DNA of 64,000 nt from Taudactylus pleione (GCA_031769625.1 JAUIMM010000548.1:558001-622000); one strand, 5' to 3'. Numbered from the stretch's first letter, positions 1-11,582 are shown. Notes: generated from the letters alone by a model not told the origin. A program made the numbers and translations.

Positions 1-712
1 ACAGTTGGCTCTGCTTGGTATACATGTACCCACAGTTGGCTCTGCTTGGTGTACTTGCATCCATAGTTGGATCCGCTTGGTATACTTGTACCCACAGGTG
101 GCTCTGCTTGGTATACACTTGTCACCACCGTTGGCTTTGCTTGGTATACTTGACCCCTAAGTTAGTTCTGCTTGATATATTTGCCTCCACAGTTGGCTCT
201 GCTTGATATACTTGCCCCCACAGTTGGCTCTGCTTTGTATACTAGCCACCAGTTGGCTCTGCTTGGTATACTTGACCCCTAAGTTAGCTCTGCTTGGTAC
301 ACTTGCCCCCACAATTGGCTCTGCTTGATATACTTGCTCCCACATTTGACCTGCTTGGTATACTTGCACCCATAGTTGGATTTGCTTGGTATACTTGTAC
401 CCACAGTTGGCTCTGCTTGGTATACATGTACCCACAGTTGGCTCTGCGTGGCATACTTGCACATACAGTTGGCTCTGCTTTGTATACTAGTACTGATCAT
501 TGGCCTGCTTGGTATACTTGTACCCATAGTTTGATCTGCTTGGTATACATGTACCCACAGTTGGCTCTGCTTGGTATACATGTACCCACAGTTGGCTCTG
601 CTTGGTATACATGTACCCACAGTTGGCTCTGCTTGGTGTACTTGCATCCATAGTCGGCTCTGTTTGGTATGGTTGCACCCACCGTTGGCTCTGCATATTC
701 TTAGTATACTTG
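1..712. repeat. 31-bp minisatellite, about 22 copies, cut by window start
   Basis: A tandem repeat with a 31-bp period; the word acagttggct recurs at 1 and 32, with variants at 63 and 94. The typical unit reads acagttggctctgcttggta followed by tacttgtaccc. Copies diverge by substitutions, and the last ones (about 660-712) are degraded. The array is already running at base 1, so its true length is unknown. Open frames on both strands across it are by-products of a unit without stops and have no protein similarity I recognise. Confidence 0.95.
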
Positions 713-799
713 GCAGCTGAATGAGCTCTCGCCACCAAATGTGTTCTGCTCTGATCCGTAAACTTTTACCTGAATGGACTCTGCTAAACAACACACAAT

Positions 800-1285
800 G
801 GGCCTGATTCAGACCCGCTCGCAAGCGGGTCGATGGTCCCCCACTGCGCATACGCCGCCTCCGGCGTGCTCATGCGCGAGACCCGTCCAGCGACGGTTGC
901 TCCTTCGCTACGAGTCTCGCTACAAGACGGGGCGGCTGTCGATGTTGATTGACAGCTCGCCCCGTTTTGTAGGCGGGGGGGGGGGGGGGGGGTGGCTGCA
1001 CAAACGCAGGTGTTCCCTTAGGAACGCGTGGCGTTTGTAGGCAGCCCTACTGACATCACCAGTGATGTCAGTAGTGGACTTCCTGCTCTATTAGAGCAGG
1101 GAGTCCAGTCGGGCTTGCGAGAGCTGAGACCCTACCACAGGGTCTCCTCGCAAGCCCGATGGTCGCGATAATCGCGACGGGCTCCAGGCCGCTCGCAAAA
1201 GCTGTGGGTGGTCACCCACAGCTTAGTGAGCTGCCTGAAAAAAAAAAACGCCCTGATTCAGAGCTAGCGGCTCTGAAACAGGCCC
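800..1285 (+). mobile_element. MITE, multi-hairpin subfamily (copy A)
   Basis: Non-autonomous element starting gggcctgattcagaccc and ending ctctgaaacaggccc, flanked by 3-bp duplications AAT (797-799 and 1286-1288). The interior is a chain of short inverted repeats: a hairpin at 1045-1075 around the word actgacatcaccagtgatgtc, a gggcttgcgag / ctcgcaagccc stem, and an agctgtgggtg / cacccacagct stem. It contains a pure G run at about 977-991. No coding capacity. The termini and 3-bp duplication resemble PIF/Harbinger-type MITEs, but the superfamily is an inference. Confidence 0.85.
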
Positions 1286-1386
1286 AATATTTTGTAACAT
1301 TTTCTGTATCATCTAAAGGTTGAAATTAACTTGTATTTATGAAATTTGGCCTAAAGAGAGTTCAAGATGGAGTTGAAAAGAACTAT

Positions 1387-1935
1387 GGCCCTCATTCAGA
1401 GCCGTACGCTCTGAGCAGAGCGCACGCTCTGAATGAGGGCCGGGCTCCATTTTCATGGAGCGTCCTCCTGGACGCTCGTATAGCTGTGGGTCACCACCCA
1501 CAGGCTATACGAGCGTGCTTTTTGATGGCCGCGATGGTCGAGACCATCGCGACCATCGAAATTGCGAGCCAGAGCCTGCGGTTGAGGTTTTCAACCGCAA
1601 GCTCCGGAGTGATTTTGGCTCTATCAGAGCCAAAATCACTCCCACTGACATCACTAGTGATGTCAGTGGGCCGGCTTGTGACGGGAGGCGTTCCCGTGGG
1701 AACGCCCCCGTCAGGGAGGCACGCCCCCGGCACGCCCACCAAAGGGGGCGTGCTGTCAATCAACATTGACAGCACGCCCCCTTTGATCGGACACAACGAG
1801 CGAAGGACTTTCCTTCGCTCGTCGCGTCTGGCGCATGCGCACGACGGAGCTCCCTCCGTCGTGCGCATGCTCAGTGCATAACATCGACCCACTTGCGAGC
1901 GGACAGCCGCTCGCGAGTGGGTCTGAATCAGGCCC
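1387..1935 (-). mobile_element. MITE, multi-hairpin subfamily (copy B, inverted)
   Basis: Element bounded by ggccctcattcagag and ctgaatcaggccc with 3-bp duplications TAT (1384-1386, 1936-1938). It carries the same hairpin modules as copy A in the opposite order, including the perfect palindrome around gacatcactagtgatgtc (about 1647-1666), a stem tgacggg (1679-1685) / cccgtca (1707-1713), and a cgcgatggtc / gaccatcgcg stem. Open frames across it in both strands reflect palindromic composition, not genes. Confidence 0.85.
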
Positions 1936-2534
1936 TATATTCTATATTTAAACAACTAGTATAATGATATGGTAGTATATAGAACATACAGTGACAAAAT
2001 GTGGTTCTATGCAGCTGTATATCATACAATAATTAAGCTGATTACTTTGTGCATACATTAAGGTGCGGCTGTTTTGGTATTTGGTTAATGATATGGCAAA
2101 GTGCGACCTGCACCTCTTCTGTCATGGTGACCGCAAACTGAAACCGATAGGTAATGTCAGTGGCATCACTAGTGGGGTACGGGCCACGCCGGATGACACC
2201 ATCCGAGGGGGTGACACCAAAAAAGCAGAGCGGCGATGGTCATACACTGGGAGAGAGGCACCTGGAGTGGTGGGCTTGCCCCCAATATGACGAAAACTGG
2301 GGGCACAACATGCAGTCAGTCCCCGAATATGTCATGCATCAGGGGGCGTGGCTTCATTTACATTAGGCCACGCCTCTTTTCGCACGCAAAAGCAAAGGAC
2401 CAATGGACGGGGTGACAGGGTGAGAACAGCGCACTTTACTTGTTCTGACCATATGGTTTTGCCATCCTGACTACATACACACGTGTGATACATTGTAGGG
2501 TGACTTTGTTCTAAAACTACCTGATTGGTTATCT

Positions 2535-2559
2535 CTGTGTGTGTGTGTGTGTTGTGTGT
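2535..2559. repeat. (GT)n microsatellite
   Basis: An alternating GT run with one interruption (gtgttgtg). Confidence 0.9.
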
Positions 2560-2955
2560 AAAGCGCACACTCCCTAAAAACTGGGATCACCTACGCATGA
2601 AGGGTCCCAAACACAAACAGGCCCGATAGACATCCCCTGGACAAGTCCTGTAAAGTCATAGGCTGACACATTACATTGCATTTAGCTTATTTCTCCCCTA
2701 ATAGCAGCAGAATGTGTTGGTGCTATATTATAATATAGGAAGCGGCTAACGGCTGTTACCTGGTGCCTTTGGCTGGTGGCGTATTGCAGACACTTGAGCT
2801 GTGATTCACCAGAGCGCTGAATGGCTGCAGGGTCTGTGTGTGAGAGCTCTCTGCACCGTTACACTACGAGGCTGCATTTCCTGTGTGTAAATGTACACAG
2901 GAGCGCACGTCACAGGCTGGCTGTATACAGCAGAGCTTCCGCCTATCTGATTCTC

Positions 2956-3028
2956 CAGTAATGGACTATAGACAGGTATCACCTCAGTAATGGACTATAG
3001 ACAGGTATCATAGGACTATAGACAGGTA
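2956..3028. repeat. short tandem repeat, three copies
   Basis: The word ggactatagacaggtat occurs three times, the first two about 40 bp apart and the third shortened on its left side. Confidence 0.8.
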
Positions 3029-3204
3029 TGGGCTGAATGTCCCTGCTTTAGTACAGCGCGCTGCTTATATATAGACTGTAAACTACTTAGGACACTCACC
3101 ATGAATGTAATATATTTACGTGCGCCCCTTATGTCCTCTATACACTTACAGGCGCTCGCAATCTCCGGCATTGGCTGTCGCACTATTGCCCTCAACCGAA
3201 CTTT

Positions 3205-3591
3205 GGTCCTGATTCAGACCTGCTTGCAAGCGGGTCGATGGCCGGGCAGTGCGCACGCACTGCGTGCACGAGCCCAGGAGCGAGTGAGAAATTCACTTGC
3301 TCCGGGGCTCGCTACAAACGGGGCGGCTGTCGATGTTGATGTGAGCATCTCTATTAGAGCCGGATGCTCACTGGGGCTTGCGGCAGATGAGACCCTACCA
3401 CAAGGGTCTCGTCGCAAGCCCGATGGTCGCGATGGTCACGACCATCGTGACCATCACCTGGAAGCTCGCAAAAGCTGTGGGTGGTCACCCACAGCTTAGC
3501 GAGCGGCCAGGGGGCAGGTTTTTTTTAAAAAAGCGGCTGCCCTGATTCAGAGCATGCGCTCGCTTTTTGCGAGCGGCTCTGAATCAGGGCC
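3205..3591 (+). mobile_element. MITE, multi-hairpin subfamily (copy C, internally deleted)
   Basis: Begins ggtcctgattcagacctgc and ends ctctgaatcagggcc, with TTT duplications (3202-3204, 3592-3594). It keeps the gggcttgcggc / gtcgcaagccc stem, the gatggtcgcgatggtc / gaccatcgtgaccatc hairpin and the agctgtgggtggtcacccacagct hairpin. It lacks the central gacatca/tgatgtc palindrome, so at 387 bp it is shorter than its relatives (about 490-550 bp). Confidence 0.85.
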
Positions 3592-3594
3592 TTT

Positions 3595-4348
3595 GCCCCT
3601 ACACTCTGCCGCCAGCGCAGGCGCTAGACTGATAAATATGGCGACAAGGCCACAAACCTGACGGATTACTTATCACAATATTCTGAATTGAAGAGACCTC
3701 CGTGCAAACTAGAACCCTGCAAATCACAGACTGTGCCCTTGTCATACACTGGAGGCATGTAGACATTATGTTGACAATCACAATGCCGACAGAGATGGAC
3801 GGAATTGCAAGGCCGCACACAAGCGGTTGTGTGGTTCCGTCCATCTAAAATGCAAATGTGGCCGGAGGTTGGCTGTAGGAAGCAGACGCCTCCTTGCTGC
3901 ATGTGCGATCCCACCACTACGAGAGTGGTCGCAGTCTGGTATCGCCATCGCGACCTTCGCCCCATTGGCTGTGGTAGCTGAACCCTACTGCAGCCTGGCT
4001 GGGTCCTGGCAGCTGTGGGGCCGGGAAATCGGCGTCTACCGATGCAGACCCTGGCCTCGTCCCTCCTGAAAAACGTGTAACGGTGACCTGCCACACCCCT
4101 GCTCCACCCACCAAACACCCCAGCACTGTTAATCATGCTTGGACGGGTCTGCGAGAGACCCATCCCGCACATGCGCAGACCCTAAACCATCGGAGATGTG
4201 CGCTAACCATCGGGTTAGCGGACACATCTGAATCAGGACTACAGTCAAAATATCGACATAATCGAAATGTCTACAATAGAAATTTTAGGTTTAGGGTTAG
4301 GTTTAAAATTGGGTGTCAACATTATGCACCTGCCGACATTGTGGTGTC
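3595..4348. other. unassigned DNA with fragments of palindromic elements
   Basis: No gene recognised. A fragment at about 4138-4233 ends in cacatctgaatcaggac and holds two small hairpins, gggtctgcgagagaccc and cgctaaccatcgggttagcg, marking it as a broken relative of the ctgattcag MITEs. At 4240-4345 is A/T-rich DNA with a telomere-like stretch, ttaggtttagggttaggttt, and words such as gtcaacattat and ccgacattg that also occur near 3760-3800. This may be a decayed fold-back element like the one at 20161-20940. Confidence 0.5.
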
Positions 4349-4516
4349 TACAGCCATGGCCACAAGTTTTGAGAATGACACAAGTATTGATTTTCACATA
4401 GTCTGCTGCTTCAGTGTCTATGATGGCAATTTGCATATACTCCAGAACGTCATGAAGAGTGATCAGATGAATTGCAATTAATTGCGAAATCCCTCTTTGC
4501 CATGACAATGAACTTA

Positions 4517-5078
4517 GGGCCCGATTCAGTCCTGATCGCTAGATGCGTATTCGGCAAGGCAGGCGATCGCACAGCAAGGCATAAGCACGCCCACTATGTC
4601 TTAGCGTGCGATCGCACGGTGTATGCAGACGCCCACCAGCCTGTCTTAAGACACCCACTTGCGCACATCATCACCAGGAAGAGTATGCAACCATCGGTAA
4701 CATCGAGTACCATCGGATGCTATCGCAGCGCTTGTGGTTGACCATACCCTGCCGCAAGCACTGCGAGTGCTTCAGTGTAGATTTCAGCCAAGTGACGTGT
4801 ACTATGACGCTGCCTGTTAATTATGCACACCTCTGAAGCGGCGTTAAGACGCTCAGGCACGCCTGCGTTTGCACCTCCACTCCCCCGTTTCTACTGTCCT
4901 GCCCCTGTCACCACCCACAAACTGCTTCTCCTGTCACTCATTCAGCCGGGCTGTCTATGCGCAGCGAGTGAACGCTTCCCGATTGCTCGCACTGGTTTGC
5001 GCACCCACATTGCGATGCGTACACATGCAGAATGCAAACAATCGGCTGGCTGTGTGCGAGCAGGTCTGAATCAGGCCC
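4517..5078 (+). mobile_element. MITE, gcgatcgc-type subfamily (copy D) inside Tc1 copy 1
   Basis: Starts gggcccgattcag, ends gtctgaatcaggccc, with TTA duplications (4514-4516, 5079-5081). The interior includes aagcacgcccactatg, gcgtgcgatcgcac and an acttgtggttg-type stretch shared with the elements at 12241, 13491, 38080 and, inverted, 40287. It lies between the Tc1 left terminal region and the transposase. The second Tc1 copy has a close relative in exactly the same site, so the insertion predates at least one Tc1 transposition. Confidence 0.9.
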
Positions 5079-5286
5079 TTAATCCCAAAAACATTTCCAC
5101 TGCATTTCTGCCCTGCCACAAAAGGACAAGGCTGACCTCAAGTCAGAGATTCTCTCGTTAACACAGGTGAGATTGTTGACGAGGACAAGGCAGGAGATCA
5201 CTCTGTCATGCTGATAGAGTTAGAATAACAGACTGGAAGCTTTAAAAGGAGGGTGGTGCTTGAAATCATTGTTTTCATTGTTAACC

Positions 5287-6244
5287 ATGGTTACCTGCAA
5301 GGAAACACGTGCAATCATCATTGCTTTGCAGGTAAGGATATTGCTGCTAGTAAGATTGCACCTAAATCAACCATTTATCGGATCATCAAGAACTTAGTAG
5401 TTATGAAGAAGGCTTCAGGGCACCCAAGAATGTCCAGGAAGTGCCAGGACCATCTCCTATAGTGGATTCAGCTGCAGGATCAGGGAACCACCATCATGAA
5501 TGGCAGCATATAGGAGTGAGTGCATCTGCACGCACAGTGAGGCGAAGACTTTTGGAGGATGGCCTGGTGTCAAGAAGGGCAGCAAAGAAGCCACTTCTCT
5601 CCAGGACAAATATCAGGGACAGACTGATATTCTGCAAAAGGTACAGGGATTGGACTGCCTAGGAGAAGGGCAAAGTATTTTCTCTGATGAATCCCCTTTC
5701 AGATTGTTTGGGGAATCTGGAAAAATGCTTATCCAGAGAAGGAAAGGTGAGCGCTACCATCAGTCCTGTGTCATGCCAACAGTAAAGCATCCTGAGACCA
5801 TTCATTTGTGGGGTTGCTCTCAATGTTGCCTAAGAACACAGCCATGAATAAAGAATGGAACCAAAACATCCTCCAAGAGCAACTTCTCCCAACCATCCAA
5901 GAACAGTTTGGTGAGGAACAATGCCTTCTCCAGCATGATGGAGCACCTTGCCATAAGGCAAAAGTGATAACTAAATTGCTCGGGGACAAAATATCGAAAT
6001 TTTGGGTCCATGGCCAGGAAACTTCCCAGACCTTAATCCCATTGAGAACTTGTGGTCAATCCTCAAGAGGCGGGTGGACAAATTAAAACCCACAAATTCT
6101 GACAAACTCCAAGCATTGATTAGGTAAGAATGGCCGGCCATCAGTCAGTATGTGGCCAAGAAGGTGAGTGACAGCATTCCAGGGCGAATTGCAGAGGTCT
6201 TGAAAAAGAAGGGTCAACCCTGCAAATATTCACTCTCTGCATAA
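5287..6244 (+). pseudogene. Tc1-like transposase, decayed
   Basis: A DD34E transposase remnant. Recognisable in order: an N-terminal helix-turn-helix part (MVTCKETRAIIIAL, then KDIAASKIAPKSTIYRII), a central SDESPFRLFG segment, the catalytic block QHDGAPCHKA (second Asp codon at 5937-5939) and the [17 protein letters not shown] block (Glu codon at 6044-6046). The Asp-to-Glu spacing is 107 nt where DD34E needs 105, a net frameshift. About 18 bp are also missing after the IIIAL codons compared with copy 2, and there are further frame breaks near 5460 and 5660-5820. Not functional. Confidence 0.9.
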
Positions 6245-6432
6245 ACTTAATGTAATTGACAATAAAAGCCTCTGACACTTATGTAATGCTGTAATGTTAC
6301 TTCAGTATACCATAGTAACATCTGACAGTATAACATAGTAACATCTGACACAAAGCTCTAATAACACTGAAGCAGCAAACTTTGTGAAAACCAATACTTG
6401 TGTCATTCTCAGAACTTTTGCCCATGGCTGTA

Positions 6433-7049
6433 TATAATGATTGTCAACAATGCGATTGCTGACAAAACATACAGAACCCATACTGGAAATACGCCATCAA
6501 TCTCCTTTATTTATAGGGACCACAGACTCCTCAGTGTCGGCCAATCATCCTACAGATACCACGTACATGAATACAATATGCAAACATTACAGATAAGGAT
6601 AGGATTAAGCACAATAGCACACACAGGGCTATATAATACATGAGATACACATGAAAGTGAGTCAGGTACATGCAAATACAACGATCACGTTCTGTCCGTG
6701 TGAGTAAATAAACAGCATAAATTCAGCATAAGACATGACAGGGACAGGTTTGGACAGACGGACACATAGAGGGGGCCCTGAGCCTGACAGCTCACACTCT
6801 AGGGCATGTAGGTAGATAATATTGTACTTACTGGTTATGTAGTGCGTGGAGAGACCATTGTGCCTCTACCTGTATGGAATATATAATGACAGCTCGCTTC
6901 CCCCTGCAGTCGGAGGGTAATTGCAGAGATTCCCGCAGGTATACTGTTTACAGCTGCTGCCGATATACTGAGGAAGAGGCTGTGTTTGAACAGTTACAGC
7001 CTGACCCACAGATTCCTCCTAACAACACAAACTTTGCCCTGTGAGCCAG
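6433..7049. other. unassigned DNA
   Basis: About 600 bp between the Tc1 element and the 36-bp minisatellite. I see no gene, RNA or transposon ends here. Confidence 0.6.
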
Positions 7050-8735
7050 GTACCTGCGTGTCCTCAAAGTGGGTGTATATCACCTACCTGTCTGTCCTCA
7101 AAGTGGGTGTATATCACTTACCTGTCTGTCCTAATAGGGGGTGTATATCACATACACCTGCCTGTCCTAATAGGGGGTGTATGTCACCTACACCTGCCTG
7201 TACTAATAGGGGGTGTATGTCACCTACACCTGCCTGTCCTAATAGGGGGTATATGTCACCTACACCTGCCTGTCCTAATAGGGGGTGTATGTCACCTACA
7301 TCTGCCTGTCCTGATAGGGGGTGTATGTCACCTACACCTGCCTGTCCTAATAGGGGGTGTATGTCACCTACACCTGCCTGTCCTAATAGGGGGTGTATGT
7401 CACCTACACCTGCCTGTCCTAATAGGGGGTGTATGTCACCTACACCTGCCTGTCCTAATAGGGGGTGTATGTCACCTACACCTGCCTGTCCTAATAGGGG
7501 GTATATGTCACCTACACCTGCCTGTCCTAATAGGGGGTGTATGTCACCTACACCTGCCTGTCCTAATAGGGGGTATATGTCACCTACACCTGCCTGTCCT
7601 AATAGGGGGTGTATGTCACCTACACCTGCCTGTCCTAATAGGGGGTGTATGTCACCTACACCTGCCTGTCCTAATAGGGGGTGTATATCACATACATCTG
7701 CCTGTCCTAATAGGGGGTGTATATCACATACATCTGCCTGTCCTAATAGGGGGTGTATCCACCTACATCTGCATGTCCTAATAGGGGGTGTATGTCACAT
7801 ACACCTGCCTGTCCTAATAGGGGGTGTATGTCACCTACATCTGCCTGTCCTAATAGGGGGTGTATGTCACCTACATCTGCCTGTCCTAATAGGGGGTGTA
7901 GTATCTCGCCTACACCTGCCTATCCTAATAGGGGTGTATGTCACCTACATCTGCCTGTCCTAATAGGGGGTGTATGTCACCCACACCTGTCTGTCCTAAT
8001 AGGGGGTGTATGTCACCCACACCTGTCTGTCCTAATAGGGGGTGTGTGTCACCTACATCTGCCTGTCCTGATAGGGGGTGTATGTCACCTACATCTGCCT
8101 GTCCTAATAGGGGGTATATGTCACCTACATCTGCCTGTCCTAATAGGGGGTGTATGTCACCTACACCTGCCTGTCCTATAGGGGGTGTATGTCACCTACA
8201 CCTGCCTGTCCTAATAGGGGGTGTGTGTCACCTACATCTGCCTGTCCTAATAGGGGGTGTATGTCACCTACACCTGCCTGTCCTAATAGGGGGTGTATCC
8301 ACCTACATCTGCCTGTCCTAATAGGGGGTGTATGTCACCTAAATCTGCCTGTCCTAATAGGGGGTGTATCCACCTACATTTGCCTGTCCTAATAGGGGGT
8401 GTATGTCACCTACACCTGCCTGTCCTAATAGGGGGTGTATGTCACCTACATCTGCCTGTCCTAATAGGGGGTGTATATCACATACATCTGCCTGTCCTAA
8501 TAGGGGGTGTATGTCACCCACACCTGTCTGTCCTAATAGGGGGTGTGTGTCACCTACACCTGCCTGTCCTAATAGGGGGTGTATGTCACCTACATCTGCC
8601 TGTCCTAATAGGGGGTGTATGTCACCTACATCTGCCTGTCCTAATAGGGGGTGTATGTCACCTACATCTGCCTGTCCTAATAGGGGGTGTGTGTCACCCA
8701 CACCTGTCTGTCCTCAGAAGGGGTGTGCATCCCCT
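7050..8735. repeat. 36-bp minisatellite, about 46 copies
   Basis: Tandem array of the unit cctgtcctaataggggg followed by tgtatgtcacctacacctg, with transitions (acacctg/acatctg, gtatgtc/gtatatc/gtatcca). The first two units differ (cctcaaagtgggtg) and the last decays into cctcagaaggggtgtgc. Because 36 is a multiple of three and the unit has no stop codon, frames stay open for up to 325 codons with a 12-residue repeat (CPNRGCMSPTPA and shifted versions). No start context, exon boundary or known protein supports translation. Confidence 0.95.
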
Positions 8736-10054
8736 ATACCTATTACAGGGTGTAGCCTACCCTACTATACACCTGCCATAATGATAATGGGGGGCTGGGT
8801 GCCACCCATCTCCCTACACTTGGAGGTATGAGGGGCTACATGTATCACCTACACCTGTCTTACACTGTCACCCATCCTCACCTGTCCATCAGCAGAGCAG
8901 GCGATAGCCCATTCCTGGGTGTGTTATCCATCCATCGAAGCTTCCTGGGCTCTGATTACCTGGCAGCTCACCCAATCTGATATGAAGCGTAGTAATGAGA
9001 TGATACCAAGAGCTGCTACGAGCTGACATTTAAACCCCCCCCCCCCCCCCCCCCCAATGACTGGATGAATATTTACCCTGGATCATCCTGTACATACCGA
9101 GGTGGAGCAGTACTACACTGTACATGGGGCGGTTACTATTACATCTATGAAGCAGCAGCAGCTTGTGATGGTCTCTCTGGCCAGATAAGGTCCATAGACT
9201 GAAAGGTGCAGTAACCCCAGCAGAAGGTGTGAGGGGCTTTATCACACATGGAAATACAAGTAGGGGCAGAGGAGTCATATTTTAAAGTGCAGCCGTCTCC
9301 AGAGTACAGTGGAAGCAGCCATCTCGTACGCTGATTCAATATTCAAGTGACCCCAGCCTGTCCGATCACTGACGCATACTCCCCAAATGTACAATGGCGC
9401 CGAATGCATTCTACGAAGGCATGGCTGTGGTAGACAGGACTCTAGGTACGCGTCCAGCACTTCTAAAAAGCTGAGCCACCCCATGCCAACCATCTGACGC
9501 CTTGCAACCCTGCTGCTGGTATGTCCAACACTGCTGGCGTGCCAATCAGTGGGGCAGATCTCCCAATTGTCCTGGTCTGCAGGGCAGTTCTTCATATGAG
9601 GAAGGTGCGATGATGTAGCTGGGAACAGGGAGGGCTTGGTGCCAAGTCGGCTGCATAAGCTCTAAATAGCTGCACACAGAAATACCGTATGTACGCCCGT
9701 ACGCTGCGCCAGAGGCATCTAGCACTGAACCAGTAGGAAATGCGCCACGGTTACACCTAACCAGGTCATAAGCACAATAAACGTTTGTTACATTTGCTTT
9801 AATAGTGAAATATGCATTTTCTATAGGTTTGATTTAATATAAACCTCCTCTATTATACATCGCTAACTGCCCCAATCTCAGATTCACATTATACAGTATG
9901 ACTCATTATGAGGACTGTGGGACTGATTCCTAACCGATCGTAACTGCAATCGCAATATGAATCAGGCACTGTGTTACAAGATGAGCTGCTGTAACAGCGC
10001 CACCTGCTGGACAGTCTTTTCATTACCAATTCTAGGTTTCATTATGGACTTCTG
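8736..10054. other. unassigned DNA with poly-C tract
   Basis: No recognisable gene. It contains a homopolymeric C run at about 9034-9054. Around 9925-9970 is a small imperfect inverted repeat, gactgattcctaaccgatcg to atatgaatcaggcac, possibly a MITE remnant. Small open frames on the minus strand (for example 9275-9595) have no similarity I recognise. Confidence 0.55.
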
Positions 10055-10215
10055 CAGGGGTGGGCAATAAGCAGCCCTCCATCTGTTGTTGAACTACAAA
10101 TCCCAGCATACCTTGTAACAGTTTTAGCATGGCCAAATAGGAGAACCGTTGCAGGGCATGCTGGGATGTGTAGTTCTACAACATCTGGGGGGGGGCGCTT
10201 ATTGTCTACCCCTAG
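10055..10215. mobile_element. hAT-like MITE with ZNF143-type motifs
   Basis: A short palindromic element with ends aggggtgggcaataagc and gcttattgtctacccct, and imperfect 8-bp flanks (acttctgc / attactgc, 6 of 8). Inside are actacaaatcccagcatac (about 10094-10112) and, inverted, gcatgctgggatgtgtagt (about 10157-10175). Both match the known ZNF143/STAF binding consensus of the ACTACAATTCCCAGCATGC type. Assignment to hAT rests on the ends and the 8-bp flanks. Confidence 0.7.
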
Positions 10216-11338
10216 ATTACTGCCACCATCCGCCTGTATTAGCCTGTGTCATATTCCATCTGATCCTGTGTAGTGACCTGTCCTACATAAATCAACAACA
10301 ATACCCTGCGGTGATAAGCTGAAGACCTGGGGGCATCCGAGTACCAGCAAGTGTGTATAGCTATAAGGGAAAGGCGGCTTGCTATAGGCTAAGACCTCAT
10401 AAAGCGGTTTTAGAGGCCTTATCAACACTCTATGGGCATTGTCATAACACCACCGCCCTATGAAATACCTGCAATCCGGCCCCTCGTCCTGTACTCGGTG
10501 GTGGTCCTCTTGCTGGTAGAGTCTATCTGTGCAGCTGTGGACCATCCTTTCCTTGCAGATGCACTAGACTCCATTGTTTCCCCTGTGTGCGTGCTGCGGC
10601 CACTGCTAAGGACTGCGAGCAGTCACCATAGTCCTGATGGGAAGAATGCCAGTGCCACGTCCCACGGTGTCTCTCACATTTCCGCAGATCACATGCTGCA
10701 CATAGTAACTAGGAAGAGCTACAATCGCCCTGTGGTCATAGAGAAAAAGAGCCGCTGGTAGCCAGGGTGACCTGTCCTGAAATAATAGCACAAAGGAATT
10801 AGGACAAACTGACATAAAAAGAATAAGAGAATTGCTTGTCAATAATAAAACAATGATACTTAGCTTCGATGAATAAGGCCGATATACAGTCTTCAATCAG
10901 CATAGGGAAGTCCCATCAATTAGCTCTGCCTCCTTTAGGCTGTATCATGAAAAACTTCATTTTGAGGAGACGGGGGCATGATGCTTCCTCTACCACCAGA
11001 GAGATTGCAAAAATGTCATCTATACATACTTTCTCACATCGTGCTTAATAGGATCCACTTCAATCCCATAAGATATCATTATGATGCAATACTAACTTTA
11101 CACACTAGATGGCAGCAAAGAAACATACAGTATAACTATTCCTCATTCCGTTCGCTTATCTCCCTATTCAGCATTACATTTGGTAAGCAATCACTTAAGT
11201 CGCAGAATCCTAACAACACAAGGACTAACATAACGTTACAGCTAAATGACATCATATATTAAAATATGTATATCTTGTGTCACATACACTGTAGGTTTAA
11301 TGACGCAGCTGCAATAGTGTACAACTCTGTATCAGACC
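10216..11338. other. unassigned DNA
   Basis: About 1.1 kb in which no gene, RNA gene or transposon termini can be recognised. Open frames of about 90-110 codons exist on both strands with no similarity and no splice context. Confidence 0.55.
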
Positions 11339-11475
11339 CCTATTATTATTATCATTTATATGGCACCACAAGTGTTCCGCAGCGCCATACACAGTACATA
11401 AACAAATAAGTTGACCAGTGACTTACAGTACAATACAATACAGGACAAGGATAATATACATTGCTACATTAGCGA
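11339..11475. repeat. dispersed repeat fragment (possible LINE/SINE tail)
   Basis: Begins with a (TTA)n-like stretch followed by tttatatggcaccacaagtg and ttccgcagcgccatacacag. A wording of this kind (tatggcgcc...ttccgcagcgcc) is common in dispersed repeats of frog genomes. I recognise the flavour but cannot assign the family from sequence alone. Confidence 0.45.
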
Positions 11476-11582
11476 CCATAACACCCAGATAAGACCCTAG
11501 ATTCGTTATGCAATTTGCTATTTCCCTGTATACAGCCATGGCCAAAAGTTTTGAGAATGACACAAGTATTGGTTTTCACATA

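Larger units (their letters stand above)
1939..3201. other. unassigned intergenic DNA
   Basis: About 1.26 kb with no recognisable gene, RNA or transposon termini. It holds a (GT)n microsatellite at about 2535-2559 and a short tandem repeat at 2956-3028, where a segment containing atggactatagacaggtat occurs three times. The short open frames present have no recognisable similarity. Confidence 0.6.
4351..6430 (+). mobile_element. Tc1-like DNA transposon, degenerate copy 1
   Basis: Tc1/mariner element. Its ends are inverted (cagccatggccacaagttttg at the left, caaaagttctga-type sequence ending gcccatggctg at the right) and flanked by TA dinucleotides at 4349-4350 and 6431-6432. The left terminal region matches the left end of the second copy at 11533. 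A decayed transposase lies at 5287-6244 and a MITE at 4517-5078. The right inner terminal region is shorter and diverged compared with copy 2. The element is inactive because its transposase is frameshifted. Confidence 0.9.

Noticed and set aside
1..712. Possible CRISPR-like array of regular repeats
   Set aside because: Units are directly joined without unique spacers, and the window is clearly eukaryotic. The same applies to all other arrays here.
1339..1881. 180-codon + strand frame
   Set aside because: It overlaps MITE copy B. Palindromic DNA gives open frames on both strands (compare the minus frame at 1491-1892).
6986..7963. 325-codon open frame with a 12-residue cysteine/proline repeat
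   Set aside because: It is produced entirely by the 36-bp minisatellite. Shifted frames on both strands are equally open and there is no start context, splice site or known protein.
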